Shown piece by piece: positions 1 through 8,920 of a DNA stretch of 64,000 bases. The notes beneath the pieces are model-generated. The model was not told the DNA's origin. It searched no databases and saw nothing but the letters and a program-made list of their open reading frames with translations. This stretch comes from Bacillus sp. RO2. Its GTDB lineage: Bacteria > Bacillota > Bacilli > Bacillales > Bacillaceae_I. Numbering within the stretch: position 1 is the stretch's first letter; the number at the start of each line of letters is the position of its first letter. The stretch spans positions 1-64,000 of the forward strand of contig NZ_JAAXCU010000043.1 in assembly GCF_012911845.1 (NCBI RefSeq), written 5' to 3'. The position numbers and the translations under genes are program-made.

Positions 1-500
1 GACTCGTTATCGGGATCACCAAAACAGTAGGAGGGAGGGTTTCTCTCGGCCACACTGACGGCTGCAAAGAGCAAAACGGTAGGAGAGAGGGGTTCGCGCC
101 GCCCGAACTGCCGCCGCAACCAGCAGAACGGTAGGGGAGAGGGGTTCTCTCCACCACAAATGCAGCGGCAACCAACAAAACGGTAGGAGAGAGGGGTTCT
201 CTCCGCCCGAACCGCCGCCGCAACCAACAAAACGGTAGTAGAGAGGGGTTCTCTCCACCCCAATTACAGCTGCAACCAACAAAACGGTAGTAGAGAAGCA
301 TCCTCTCCACCCAAACCACCGCCGCAACCAACAAAACGGTAGGAGAGAGGGGTTCTCTCCACCCAAACCACCGCCGCAACCAACAAAACGGTAGTAGAGA
401 GGGGTTCTCTCCGCCCGAACCGCCGCCGCAACCAGCAAAACGGTAGGAGAGAAGCCGCCTCTGCACCCAAAAGACCACCGTAATCAACAAAATGGTAGCA
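1..500. repeat. Tandem array A, 52-bp unit, about 10 copies
   Basis: The CAAAACGGTAG-like motif recurs at 20, 72, 124, 176, 228, 280, 332, 384, 436 and 488, exactly 52 bp apart each time. Each unit carries a short palindrome (GGAGAGA, four to five bases, TCTCTCC), then a CCCGAAC-type motif and a CCGCCGCAACCAACAAAAC linker. The array may extend beyond the left edge. The open frames across it on the minus strand are by-products: 52 is not a multiple of three, so one frame cycles through three units to give a 52-residue period. It lies downstream of the ABC-F gene. Function is unknown. Confidence 0.93.
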
Positions 501-586
501 GATCGCCAGCCCCGCCCACAACCTTCAACAAAATAACAAAAAAGCAGCACGGAGGCCATCCCCCATGCTGCTCAAACAAATATCTC

Positions 587-2140
587 TTATTGTTTCTGCA
601 CCGCCCACTCTTCCACATTCCACACCTTCGTCACCCAGTCCTCATAGAAGCTAGGTTCGTGGCATACAAGGAGAATGGTGCCCTTATAAGCTTTGATAGC
701 ACGTTTTAATTCTTCTTTCGCTACCACATCCAAGTGGTTCGTCGGCTCGTCAAACAGCAGCCAGTTGCTTTCGTGCATCATCAGCTTGCATAATCTTACC
801 TTTGCCTGCTCTCCACCGCTCAATTGGTTCAACGGACGGGAAATATGCTCGTTCTTTAACCCGCAACGAGCCAAGATAGCGCGTACCTGGTGCTGATCAA
901 GGGAAGGGAACTCGTTCCATACGTCATCAATCGGCGTGATATCCTTCGCTTTTACCTCCTGCTCAAAGTAGGAAGGGAAAAGGAAGTCACCGCGTATTAC
1001 GGAACCGCCAAGAGGATCTATTTTACCCAAGATCGTCTTCAGTAATGTCGACTTACCAACTCCGTTGCATCCGACGATTGCAATCTTATCCCCACGCTCA
1101 ATTTCCATTGTAAGCTTCGGCAATAATGGATCAGAGTACCCAATCTCAAGGTCCTTTGCTTCCACCACATAACGGCTGCTTGCACGGGATTCTTTAAACT
1201 CGAACGTCGGTTTTGCGGCTGTCTCAGGACGGTCAATACGCTCCATGCGGTCCAGCTGCTTCTGACGGCTTTTTGCACGGCCTGTCGTAGAATAACGAGC
1301 TTTATTTTTCGCAATAAAGTCTTCTTGCTTCTTAATGAATTCTTTTTGCTTTTCATAAGCGTTAATATGCTGATTTTTGTTAATTTCCGCAAGCTCTAAA
1401 AACTTTTCATAAGACGCTGTATAGCGAGTTAGCTTGGAGAACTCTAGGTGGAAAATCACGTCCACCACACCGTTCATAAACTCGGTATCATGTGAGATCA
1501 ATAGGAATGCATGCGGGTATTCTTTTAAATACGAGCTTAACCAACGGATGTGCTCCACATCCAAGTAGTTCGTCGGCTCATCCAGAAGTAATACTTGCGG
1601 CTGTTCCAACAACAGCTTCGCCAAAAGAACCTTTGTACGCTGTCCACCACTTAACGCAGCAACGTCACGTTCAAGCCCGATTGCGTCCAAACCAAGACCG
1701 CGAGCAGCTTCTTCCACCTTGATATCCAAGTTGTAAAATCCACCGGCATCCAGATGGTCCTGGATTTCGCCCATTTGCTCCAAAAGCTCTTCTAACTCTT
1801 CCGGAGTGGCTGTTCCCATTTTATCGGTAATGGCATTCAGTTCTTTTTCTTTTTCATATAAAGGCAAGAAGGCGTCGCGCAGGACGTCTCTGATTGTTCT
1901 TCCAGGTGTCAGGACTGTATGCTGGTCCAAATACCCGTAATGTACACCAGGAGTCCACTCAACGCGCCCTGTATCGTATACAATTTCTCCTGTGATGATA
2001 TTCATCAACGTCGATTTACCAACCCCGTTTGCCCCAACAAGACCAACGTGTTCACCAGCTAACAGGCGAAGGGAAACATCTTTAAATAACGTACGGTCGC
2101 CAAAGCTGTGGCTTAACCCATCTATGCTCAATAAACTCAT
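587..2140 (-). CDS. yfmM: ABC-F family ATPase, YfmM-like
   Basis: Soluble protein of 517 aa with two ABC cassettes and no membrane domain, the layout of ABC-F translation factors that bind the ribosomal E site. Two Walker A motifs are visible (GANGVGKST near residue 36, GCNGVGKST in the second half), with two signatures (LSGGQRTK, LSGGEQAK) and two Walker B/D-loop stretches (LLLDEPTNYLD, LLFDEPTNHLD). A charged, lysine-rich linker joins the cassettes. I chose ATG 2140 (MSLLSIDGLSHSFG) rather than ATG 2152 because an AGGATGG Shine-Dalgarno sits 8 nt before it, and the length then fits B. subtilis YfmM (about 518 aa). Whether it is housekeeping or gives antibiotic resistance cannot be told from sequence. 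Confidence 0.88.
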   Translation of the reverse strand: MSLLSIDGLSHSFGDRTLFKDVSLRLLAGEHVGLVGANGVGKSTLMNIITGEIVYDTGRVEWTPGVHYGYLDQHTVLTPGRTIRDVLRDAFLPLYEKEKELNAITDKMGTATPEELEELLEQMGEIQDHLDAGGFYNLDIKVEEAARGLGLDAIGLERDVAALSGGQRTKVLLAKLLLEQPQVLLLDEPTNYLDVEHIRWLSSYLKEYPHAFLLISHDTEFMNGVVDVIFHLEFSKLTRYTASYEKFLELAEINKNQHINAYEKQKEFIKKQEDFIAKNKARYSTTGRAKSRQKQLDRMERIDRPETAAKPTFEFKESRASSRYVVEAKDLEIGYSDPLLPKLTMEIERGDKIAIVGCNGVGKSTLLKTILGKIDPLGGSVIRGDFLFPSYFEQEVKAKDITPIDDVWNEFPSLDQHQVRAILARCGLKNEHISRPLNQLSGGEQAKVRLCKLMMHESNWLLFDEPTNHLDVVAKEELKRAIKAYKGTILLVCHEPSFYEDWVTKVWNVEEWAVQKQ

Positions 2141-2315
2141 GTTTGTATCCATCCTATCTAAAAAAATATCTACTTTTCATCATACTAAAATTTTCTAGGA
2201 ATGGCTATGTGGGAAATGAAAGAAGTTTCTTCCTCCTTATTTAGAATACCTATACTAAAATCTACCAATCTACTATAAAATAAAAGTAGATAAAAAGGGA
2301 TGGTGGGGGAATCGG

Positions 2316-3338
2316 ATGAAGAGACGGGCACCGTGGATTATTGTAATAGCTATGCTAGTAATAATAGGGAGTGGCTTTGTGCCAACAGGGTTTGATGTGC
2401 TATTTGCAGGGAACCCATTTAATCTAGATGAGTTTGTTCAGTATGAGGGAGGATCCGAACTCGACGGTGATTTGGGGATGACCTATGTAGCCAGCCTTCA
2501 GAACAGCAAGTGGCCAATAATGATTTTTACGCATTTTTTTAAAGAAGGGGTAGAGATTGTTCCATCCGTTTCCGGGCAGCAGGACATGGATTATGATGAG
2601 CTGGACTACAAAAATAAACAAATGATGGAGCAATCAAAAATAAAGGCAGAGTACATAGTACGCGGGATATTGGGAGAGGACCCGAAGCTTGAGTTGCTTG
2701 GGTTTTATCCTGTATTTTACTTGCCAGATTGGAAGCACAAAGAAGCAATTAAAGTAACAGACCTTCTAGTAGGAATAGACGGAGAAAAGCTGGAATCCTA
2801 TGACCATTTAGATCAACTAATTGTTGAAAAGAAGTCGGGAGAAACGCTCACATTGTCGCTAATACGAGAAGGTCAGGAAATAGAGGTCGATGTTACGACA
2901 TACCCGCACAAGGATTATTACGGAAACACGGTGCTCGGAGTATTTTTCGAAGAAGTATTTGATTCATCAAAGGACGAAAATATTCAATGGAAAAACATCG
3001 AGAACCTTGGCGGACCCAGTGCCGGACTGATGATTACCCTCACACTTTTAGACAAAATGATGGAGGATTCCCTGCTAAAAGGAAACGCGGTAGCCGGTAC
3101 GGGGACTATCACCATTGATGGAGAAGTGGGACCGATTGGCGGCGTGAAACAAAAGGTGATAGGAGCTGCCAATGCAGGGTTTGACTACTTCATTGTTCCA
3201 CTAGATGACGAGTGGGAAAAAAATGAATCGATTGCGAGAAAGACCATAAGCGAAGAGGGTTTAGATATTGAACTTATTCCAGTAGGGACAATAGAAGATG
3301 CGGTGAATGCGTTAGAGAAGCTTCCGAAGAAGAAGTGA
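2316..3338 (+). CDS. Membrane-anchored PDZ/Lon-type serine protease (SepM/YlbL-like)
   Basis: 340 aa. Residues 7-27 form one N-terminal membrane anchor. A PDZ-like region (about 145-205, VTDLLVGIDGEKLESYDHL) is followed by a C-terminal S16 Lon-type protease domain. The catalytic Ser-Lys dyad is visible: Ser235 in GGPSAGLM and Lys278 in GGVKQK. The family contains secreted or membrane-tethered peptidases such as streptococcal SepM, which trims a peptide pheromone, and Bacillus YlbL. The substrate here is unknown. This is not at the ylbL locus, so it may be a second paralogue. An upstream inverted repeat (TCTACT/AGTAGA, 2268-2290) and an A/T-rich promoter region precede the gene. Confidence 0.82.
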   Translation: MKRRAPWIIVIAMLVIIGSGFVPTGFDVLFAGNPFNLDEFVQYEGGSELDGDLGMTYVASLQNSKWPIMIFTHFFKEGVEIVPSVSGQQDMDYDELDYKNKQMMEQSKIKAEYIVRGILGEDPKLELLGFYPVFYLPDWKHKEAIKVTDLLVGIDGEKLESYDHLDQLIVEKKSGETLTLSLIREGQEIEVDVTTYPHKDYYGNTVLGVFFEEVFDSSKDENIQWKNIENLGGPSAGLMITLTLLDKMMEDSLLKGNAVAGTGTITIDGEVGPIGGVKQKVIGAANAGFDYFIVPLDDEWEKNESIARKTISEEGLDIELIPVGTIEDAVNALEKLPKKK

Positions 3339-3380
3339 AGGAAATAAGGTGGTTTAACAAGTGTAGAAGTGGGGAGAAAC

Positions 3381-3752
3381 ATGCTTAGTGTTCAAATTGG
3401 AGCGATTTTACTAGTTATATTGTTAGGCTATATTTCTGCGAGAAGAGAATACAAAAATTTTACAATGGAAGAAAAAGAGCAAGTAAAAAAGGAGCTAAGA
3501 AATCCTATATTAGTCTTCCACATACTACCTTATATTGGATATTTCCTCTTTTTTATAGGACTCGTCTTTAAAATTAACGCTTTAAAATATATCGCCTTTT
3601 TATTAATGGGGTTAGGTTGGATAATTGACGGAGCTGAGATATGGAAAGCAGATAGTAAACAGGGGTTAATATTAATTTTACTAGGGTCTATAACATTTTT
3701 AGCTACAACGTTTTTAGCCTTGGAATTTCTTTTTAACTTTTCTCTTCTATAA
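3381..3752 (+). CDS. Small integral membrane protein of unknown function
   Basis: 123 aa from ATG 3381, which has GGGGAG just upstream. An in-frame GTG 12 nt earlier lacks a Shine-Dalgarno. Four hydrophobic segments are visible, roughly residues 3-18, 44-63, 65-80 and 95-118, with a charged stretch (RREYKNFTMEEKEQVKKE) after the first. I do not recognise the family. Together with the following acetyltransferase it forms an AT-rich patch compared with flanking genes, which could mark acquired DNA. Confidence 0.65.
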   Translation: MLSVQIGAILLVILLGYISARREYKNFTMEEKEQVKKELRNPILVFHILPYIGYFLFFIGLVFKINALKYIAFLLMGLGWIIDGAEIWKADSKQGLILILLGSITFLATTFLALEFLFNFSLL

Positions 3753-3788
3753 AAAAATAACAGCAATTCAATGTAAAGGGTGTTTATT

Positions 3789-4346
3789 ATGGGCCACCAA
3801 ATGATTTTCCCTGAATTAGAGACTAATAGATTAAAATTACGAAATGTAAACGACACTGATGCCGATTTTATCTTCAAACATTTCAGTAATGAAAAGATAT
3901 GTGAATTTCTATACGATGAAGATATTTTTACGAAAAGAGATGACGCTATCCAATTGATAGAGTGGTATAACAATCCAGAAGAAAAAGGATATAATAGATG
4001 GGTTATTGAAAGAAAAGACAGCAATGAAAAGATAGGTACCTGTGGATTTCATTTATGGGACAGAACCAATAATATAGCAGAAATAGGGTATGATTTGTGG
4101 TATGAGTTTTGGGGAAGCGGATATATGAAAGAGGCATTGATTGCAGCAATAGAGAGTGGCTTTCGTAACATGAAATTAAATAGAATAAATGCATACGTCG
4201 CTTTGGAAAACGAAAAATCTTCCAATACATTAGAAAGTTTAGGTTTCGTAAATGAAGGGATATATCGAGACAAACATCTGTATAAAGGCAAATACTATGA
4301 CCATTATTCGTTTTCACTACTAAAGAAAGATTGGAACAATCAATAG
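3789..4346 (+). CDS. GNAT family N-acetyltransferase (RimJ/RimL-like)
   Basis: 185 aa from ATG 3789, with AAAGGG about 8 nt upstream; an upstream GTG at 3780 is less likely. The N-terminal LETNRLKLRNVNDTDADFIF and later GYDLWYEFWGSGYMKEAL and NEKSSNTLESLGFVNEG are hallmarks of the Acetyltransf_3 group (RimJ/RimL/YdaF), which acetylate N-terminal amino groups or small amines using acetyl-CoA. The acceptor is not predictable. Base composition is AT-rich compared with topB downstream. Confidence 0.85.
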   Translation: MGHQMIFPELETNRLKLRNVNDTDADFIFKHFSNEKICEFLYDEDIFTKRDDAIQLIEWYNNPEEKGYNRWVIERKDSNEKIGTCGFHLWDRTNNIAEIGYDLWYEFWGSGYMKEALIAAIESGFRNMKLNRINAYVALENEKSSNTLESLGFVNEGIYRDKHLYKGKYYDHYSFSLLKKDWNNQ

Positions 4347-4450
4347 TTCTCTAACAACCGAACTCCTTACCTGACAATGTCTTCTCTTTTTGACTACCCT
4401 CACGCAATATGTAAAGATTAGAAGACAAGAAGCTTGAAAGGATTGTTACT

Positions 4451-6640
4451 ATGCCAAAAACTGTCGTCCTTGCAGAGAAGCCCTCTGTAGGTAGAGATAT
4501 AGCAAGAGTATTAAAATGCACAAAAAAAGGAAACGGATTTTTTGAAGGGGACAAGTACATCGTCACTTGGGCGCTTGGTCACCTCGTTACCCTGGCAGAT
4601 CCAGAAGCCTACGACGCAAAATTTAAAGCGTGGAAGCTAGAAGACCTGCCGATGCTGCCAAATGAAACGAAGCTCGTCGTTATCAAGAATACAAGTAAGC
4701 AATACAGTGCAGTAAAAGCACAGCTTACACGTAAAGATGTAAATGAAATTGTCATCGCAACCGATGCCGGCCGTGAAGGGGAGCTTGTGGCCAGATGGAT
4801 TCTAGAAAAAGCTCGCATTCAAAAGCCAGTGAAGCGACTTTGGATTTCCTCTGTCACAGACCGCGCAATTAAGGAAGGCTTTGCGAAACTTCGTGATGGA
4901 AAAGAATACGAAAACCTTTATTACTCTGCAGTTGCCCGAGCAGAAGCGGATTGGGTAGTGGGGATGAACGCCACAAGAGCCTTGACCACTAAGCACAATG
5001 CCCAGCTTTCATGTGGGAGAGTCCAGACACCTACGCTTGCCATGATTGCCAAACGGGAAGAAGAAATCAGAAGCTTTGTTCCGAAAGAATTTTACGGTAT
5101 GAAGGCCACCACAGAAAAGGGATTCCAGCTCGTATGGCAGGACGCTAAAACGAAGGAACGAAGAAACTTCAACATGCCGTCAATGGAAAGCTTGCACTCC
5201 AAAGTAAAGAACCAGGATGCGAAGGTAACCGACATAAATAAAACCGACAAGAAAAGCTACGCGCCCGCTCTATATGACCTGACGGAACTTCAGCGTGATG
5301 CCAACCGCATCTTCGGCTATTCTGCAAAAGACACGCTATCAATCTTGCAGCGCCTTTACGAACAACATAAAATCGTTACGTACCCAAGAACGGATTCCAG
5401 GTACATTTCCACTGACATGGTAGATACGTTAAAAGAGCGTGTGGAAGCGATTCGTGCACACTCTTACAAGCAGATTGCATCCAAATTACTCACGAAACCT
5501 ATCAAAGGGAACAAGTCCTTTGTGAACAATGAAAAAGTGACGGATCACCATGCGATCATTCCGACAGAGGAAGCAGTCTTGTTAAGCAAGCTATCCGACA
5601 AGGAATACAAGATTTACGATCTGATTGTGAAGCGATTCCTTGCTGTACTATTACCGCCTTTCTTATATGAACAGACGAATATCACTGCTTCCATTGGAGC
5701 AGAACAGTTTGTGGCAAAAGGCAAAACGGTCATCTCTCAAGGTTGGAAGGAAGTCTTCAGCTCCATGGAGGAACAAGAGGATGGAAGTGACGGACTTTCA
5801 GATCAGCTGTTGCCAAGCCTGAATAAAGGCGACGTTTTGCCAGTCCGGAAGATCGAACTGACTTCGGGAAAAACAAAGCCGCCTGAACCATTCAACGAGG
5901 GTACATTGCTTTCCGCGATGGAGAATCCTGCAAAGTACATGGAACAAACGGACCAGAAGCTTGTGAAAACGCTTGGTGAAACAGGCGGGATCGGCACTGT
6001 TGCTACTAGAGCAGATATCATCGAGAAGTTATTCAATAGTTTCTTGATGGAGAAGCGCGGCAAAGGCCTGCACATCACATCTAAAGGGAAACAGCTGCTG
6101 AATCTTGCACCGGAGGATCTAAAATCCCCAGCCTTGACCGGAGAATGGGAGCAAAAGCTTGGCATGATCGCAAAAGGACAGCTGAAAAAAGCAGCCTTCA
6201 TTAATGAAATGAAGGCTTATGCGAAACAGATTGTTCATGAAATAAAAAATACGGATCAAAAGTTCAAACATGACAACCTGACAGGTAAACGTTGCCCAGA
6301 CTGTGACAAGCCGATGCTTGAAGTGAACGGGAAAAAAGGAAAAATGCTCGTATGTCAGGACAGAGAATGCGGTCATCGTAAAAATGTCTCCAAAGTGACA
6401 AATGCACGTTGTCCGAAATGCCGTAAGAAGTTGGAATTGCGTGGAGAAGGGGAAGGTCAGATGTTCGCGTGTGTTTGCGGACACCGGGAGAAGTTGAGTA
6501 CCTTCCAGGAACGACGTAAGAACAATGCCAACCAGAAAGCGTCCAAGCGTGATGTAAATCAGTACATGAAAAAGCAGAATAATGATGAGCCGGTGAATAC
6601 TGCACTTGCGGATGCATTGGCGAAGTTGAAGTTGAAATAA
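4451..6640 (+). CDS. topB: DNA topoisomerase III
   Basis: 729 aa type IA topoisomerase that relaxes and decatenates DNA through a 5'-phosphotyrosine intermediate. The Toprim domain starts at MPKTVVLAEKPSVGRDIA and has the acidic DAGREGE motif near residue 105. The active-site tyrosine is Tyr311 in TYPRTDSRYIS. Residues 607-680 hold cysteine pairs (RCPDCDKP, CQDRECGH, RCPKCRKK, CVCGH) that look like C-terminal zinc ribbons. A stem-loop terminator follows directly. It is transcribed alone. Confidence 0.96.
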   Translation: MPKTVVLAEKPSVGRDIARVLKCTKKGNGFFEGDKYIVTWALGHLVTLADPEAYDAKFKAWKLEDLPMLPNETKLVVIKNTSKQYSAVKAQLTRKDVNEIVIATDAGREGELVARWILEKARIQKPVKRLWISSVTDRAIKEGFAKLRDGKEYENLYYSAVARAEADWVVGMNATRALTTKHNAQLSCGRVQTPTLAMIAKREEEIRSFVPKEFYGMKATTEKGFQLVWQDAKTKERRNFNMPSMESLHSKVKNQDAKVTDINKTDKKSYAPALYDLTELQRDANRIFGYSAKDTLSILQRLYEQHKIVTYPRTDSRYISTDMVDTLKERVEAIRAHSYKQIASKLLTKPIKGNKSFVNNEKVTDHHAIIPTEEAVLLSKLSDKEYKIYDLIVKRFLAVLLPPFLYEQTNITASIGAEQFVAKGKTVISQGWKEVFSSMEEQEDGSDGLSDQLLPSLNKGDVLPVRKIELTSGKTKPPEPFNEGTLLSAMENPAKYMEQTDQKLVKTLGETGGIGTVATRADIIEKLFNSFLMEKRGKGLHITSKGKQLLNLAPEDLKSPALTGEWEQKLGMIAKGQLKKAAFINEMKAYAKQIVHEIKNTDQKFKHDNLTGKRCPDCDKPMLEVNGKKGKMLVCQDRECGHRKNVSKVTNARCPKCRKKLELRGEGEGQMFACVCGHREKLSTFQERRKNNANQKASKRDVNQYMKKQNNDEPVNTALADALAKLKLK

Positions 6641-6648
6641 TGATTGGG

Positions 6649-6682
6649 GCCGCACTCTGTGACTAAGAGTGCGGCTATTTTT
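6649..6682 (+). terminator. Rho-independent terminator after topB
   Basis: GCCGCACTCT and AGAGTGCGGC form a perfect 10-bp stem with a 7-nt loop, followed by ATTTTTAT, nine bases after the topB stop. Confidence 0.9.
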
Positions 6683-6719
6683 ATGTTTGGGGTTTATTTT
6701 TGGGGATCGCTCGCCCGAT

Positions 6720-6815
6720 ATATCAAGAAAACTTTGCAGGATATCAAGAGATTCCACAATATATCAAGAAATCTCAAGTTTTATCGAGAAAAATTTAAAT
6801 ATATCAAGAAACGGC
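6720..6815. repeat. Tandem array, 20-21 bp unit with ATATCAAGAAA core
   Basis: ATATCAAGA-type motifs start at 6720, 6741, 6761, 6781 (TTATCGAG) and 6801, so steps are 21, 20, 20 and 20 bp. It lies between the topB terminator and the next gene. The same core recurs in the array at 17847-17965. No function is known. Confidence 0.85.
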
Positions 6816-6944
6816 CCCTCCTCCCTCCTCCTAAAGCTGGTCAGCCCACCACCACAGCTAGGCTTTCACTCACCCAACCCCTCCGGCATAGGCTAAATAG
6901 AATCGCAATTGTAAGATAACCTACCATTGAAAGGGTGTTAGATC

Positions 6945-8042
6945 TTGGCGGGGAAAATTTTAAACTATTATGCTGGCGGAAATACAGCACGTGGATTTTA
7001 TAGTCTTTATGAATCGAACATAGAAGGATTGGACCGGATTTTTATTCTCAAAGGCGGACCAGGGACAGGGAAATCATCGTTAATCAAAAAGATTGGGAAA
7101 GTCTGGAATGAGAAAGGGTATGACATTGAACTGCTTCATTGTTCATCTGATATAAAATCGGTGGACGGGGTGGTCATCCGTGCGCTTGGTATTGGGATAG
7201 TTGATGGTACTGCACCGCATGTCATTGAACCGAAAGCGCCGGGGGCAGTGGAGGAATACGTCAACCTAGGCGAGGCGTGGGACTCCAAGTTACTTGCCGA
7301 ACAGAAAGCGGAAATACAACACCTAGCAACCAAAAAGAAGGAAGCCTTCCAGACGGCTTACCAAACTTTTGCGAGAGCCCTGAAAATACATGACGATTGG
7401 GAAAGATACTATATTCATAATATGAACTTTGAGGCTGCAAATAAGCTGACACAGGATCTTGTGGAGCAATTGTTCCAAGGTAAGACAATAGATAAAAAAG
7501 CGGATGTTAGGCATCGCTTCTTAGGTGCAGCAACCCCGGCAGGAGCAAAAGATTTCGTGCCAAATCTGACAGAAGGACTCACACACCGCTATTTTATAAA
7601 AGGTCGTCCGGGTTCGGGGAAATCCACCATGTTGAAGAAGCTCGCTAAAGCCTCCGAAGAAAAAGGGTTTGACGTGGAAGTCTATCATTGTGGGTTTGAT
7701 CCATACAGTTTAGACATGATTATTTGCCGAGAGCTTGGTTTCGCTATTTTTGACAGTACAGCCCCGCATGAATATTTCCCAGAGCGAGAAGGAGATGCCA
7801 TTGTCGATATGTACGATATTACCATTCGTTCAGGGACAGATGAACGGTATGAAAGGGATATAGCTCTTGTAAAAGAACGTTATATAGAATCCATGCAGGA
7901 GGCCATTGGGAAATTGGCAGAAGCCAAAAGCTGGCACGGAAAATTAGAAGAAATCTATGTAAAAGCTATGGATTATGGTGTGGTGGATAAGTGGACCAAA
8001 AGAATCCAAGCAGAAATAGAAGCCATAGCAAATAAAAAATAA
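6945..8042 (+). CDS. Duplicated P-loop ATPase of unknown function (PRK06851-type)
   Basis: 365 aa made of two copies of the same nucleotide-binding unit. Copy 1 has Walker A GGPGTGKS (Lys43), then H65-C66, then TAPH at 89-92. Copy 2 has GRPGSGKS (Lys226), H248-C249 and TAPH at 272-275. Spacing is identical in both halves, an exact offset of 183 residues. A helical, charged stretch (about 115-180) joins the halves, and another closes the protein. The repeated His-Cys pair and TAPH look like functional residues, perhaps metal or redox related (inference). The start is TTG 6945, with GAAAGGGTG 8 nt upstream. It stands alone between an array and a strong terminator. Confidence 0.8.
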   Translation: MAGKILNYYAGGNTARGFYSLYESNIEGLDRIFILKGGPGTGKSSLIKKIGKVWNEKGYDIELLHCSSDIKSVDGVVIRALGIGIVDGTAPHVIEPKAPGAVEEYVNLGEAWDSKLLAEQKAEIQHLATKKKEAFQTAYQTFARALKIHDDWERYYIHNMNFEAANKLTQDLVEQLFQGKTIDKKADVRHRFLGAATPAGAKDFVPNLTEGLTHRYFIKGRPGSGKSTMLKKLAKASEEKGFDVEVYHCGFDPYSLDMIICRELGFAIFDSTAPHEYFPEREGDAIVDMYDITIRSGTDERYERDIALVKERYIESMQEAIGKLAEAKSWHGKLEEIYVKAMDYGVVDKWTKRIQAEIEAIANKK

Positions 8043-8050
8043 CGTCACTA

Positions 8051-8088
8051 AAAAAGGTGAACAGCACCTAAATGCTGTTCACCTTTTT
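8051..8088. terminator. Bidirectional terminator
   Basis: AAAAAGGTGAACAGCA pairs with TGCTGTTCACCTTTTT, a 16-bp perfect stem with A and T runs on both sides. It serves the ATPase gene on + and the PTS/phosphodiesterase operon on -. Confidence 0.9.
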
Positions 8089-8119
8089 ACATTTTCCCAG
8101 GAAATACGTCAAAAATCGA

Positions 8120-8917
8120 CTATATTTCCACAGTTACTTCTACCCCGTAGTGGTCCGAGACAACTTCTCTGTTTCTTCCGTTGAAAACCACATTAGAAGA
8201 TAGGACCTTAACAGGAGAGCTTGCCAGAATTAAATCAATCCGCAAGTCCTGCTTGTTCTCATCCCAACCAGCTATACTTCCTTCCACTGTCACACCTGAA
8301 TCTTTTTCAGACGCAAGAAGATACGTATCATGCAGTCCAATTGTCAAAGTCAAATAATCATAGCCTTCTCCTTCAATATGGGCACTATTATTAAAGTCTC
8401 CCATTAGAAAATAAGGTTCCGTTCCCTTGACCTGCTCAAGTAGTTGCTCCATCTGATACTTACCTGGTTCCTCTTTATCATCCCACCAACCTAGATGGCA
8501 TGTGTAAAAGGACAACTCCTCACCCTGCACTTCAACGGTCACACCAACAATTTTACGTGTTTTCCAAAAGTCAGTGTCCGTACTTCTTGATACAAAGAAG
8601 GAATGTTTCTTTTTGATAGGGTGTCGAGTCAAGATGGCAAGGCCTTCTTCGTATGTGTCATACCCCATGTGGGCGAAGTCCCAGACTAACTCGTAGTCTG
8701 AAACCCCAATTTTCTCAAGCTCTTGCTGTAAAACAAGGCCGAAGTTGTTTTGTTTAATGTTGCCTGTTACCACTTCGGCAGCGATGCTTTGACTAACCTC
8801 TTGAAGAGCGATGACATCGTATGCTTGTTCCTTAATGGCTCCCGCGATATGCTGTATCTTTTCCATTTGGTTCTCTTCCTGCCAAGAGTGGCAGTTTAAG
8901 GTTAGTAAATTCATCAT
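8120..8917 (-). CDS. Endonuclease/exonuclease/phosphatase family protein
   Basis: 265 aa with the DNase I-like fold signature: NLLTLNCHSW at the N-terminus, IALQEVSQ with the metal-binding Glu, LMGDFNNSAH, and SDHYGVEVTVEI at the end. The family includes nucleases, sphingomyelinases and sugar- or lipid-phosphate phosphatases. No signal peptide is seen, so it is probably cytoplasmic. It follows the PTS permease with a gap of three bases on the same strand, which suggests it processes something linked to the imported sugar (inference). Its Shine-Dalgarno GGGAGCG lies inside the end of the upstream gene, fitting translational coupling. Confidence 0.82.
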   Translation of the reverse strand: MMNLLTLNCHSWQEENQMEKIQHIAGAIKEQAYDVIALQEVSQSIAAEVVTGNIKQNNFGLVLQQELEKIGVSDYELVWDFAHMGYDTYEEGLAILTRHPIKKKHSFFVSRSTDTDFWKTRKIVGVTVEVQGEELSFYTCHLGWWDDKEEPGKYQMEQLLEQVKGTEPYFLMGDFNNSAHIEGEGYDYLTLTIGLHDTYLLASEKDSGVTVEGSIAGWDENKQDLRIDLILASSPVKVLSSNVVFNGRNREVVSDHYGVEVTVEI

Positions 8918-8920
8918 TTA

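Noticed and set aside
16-521. Minus-strand open frames with repeated residues such as LLPFCWLRRWFG
   Set aside because: They arise from the 52-bp array read in a frame that cycles every three units. No Shine-Dalgarno, and array B gives similar false frames.
6644-6919. 91-aa ORF after topB
   Set aside because: Crosses the topB terminator and the 20-bp array; no coding signature.
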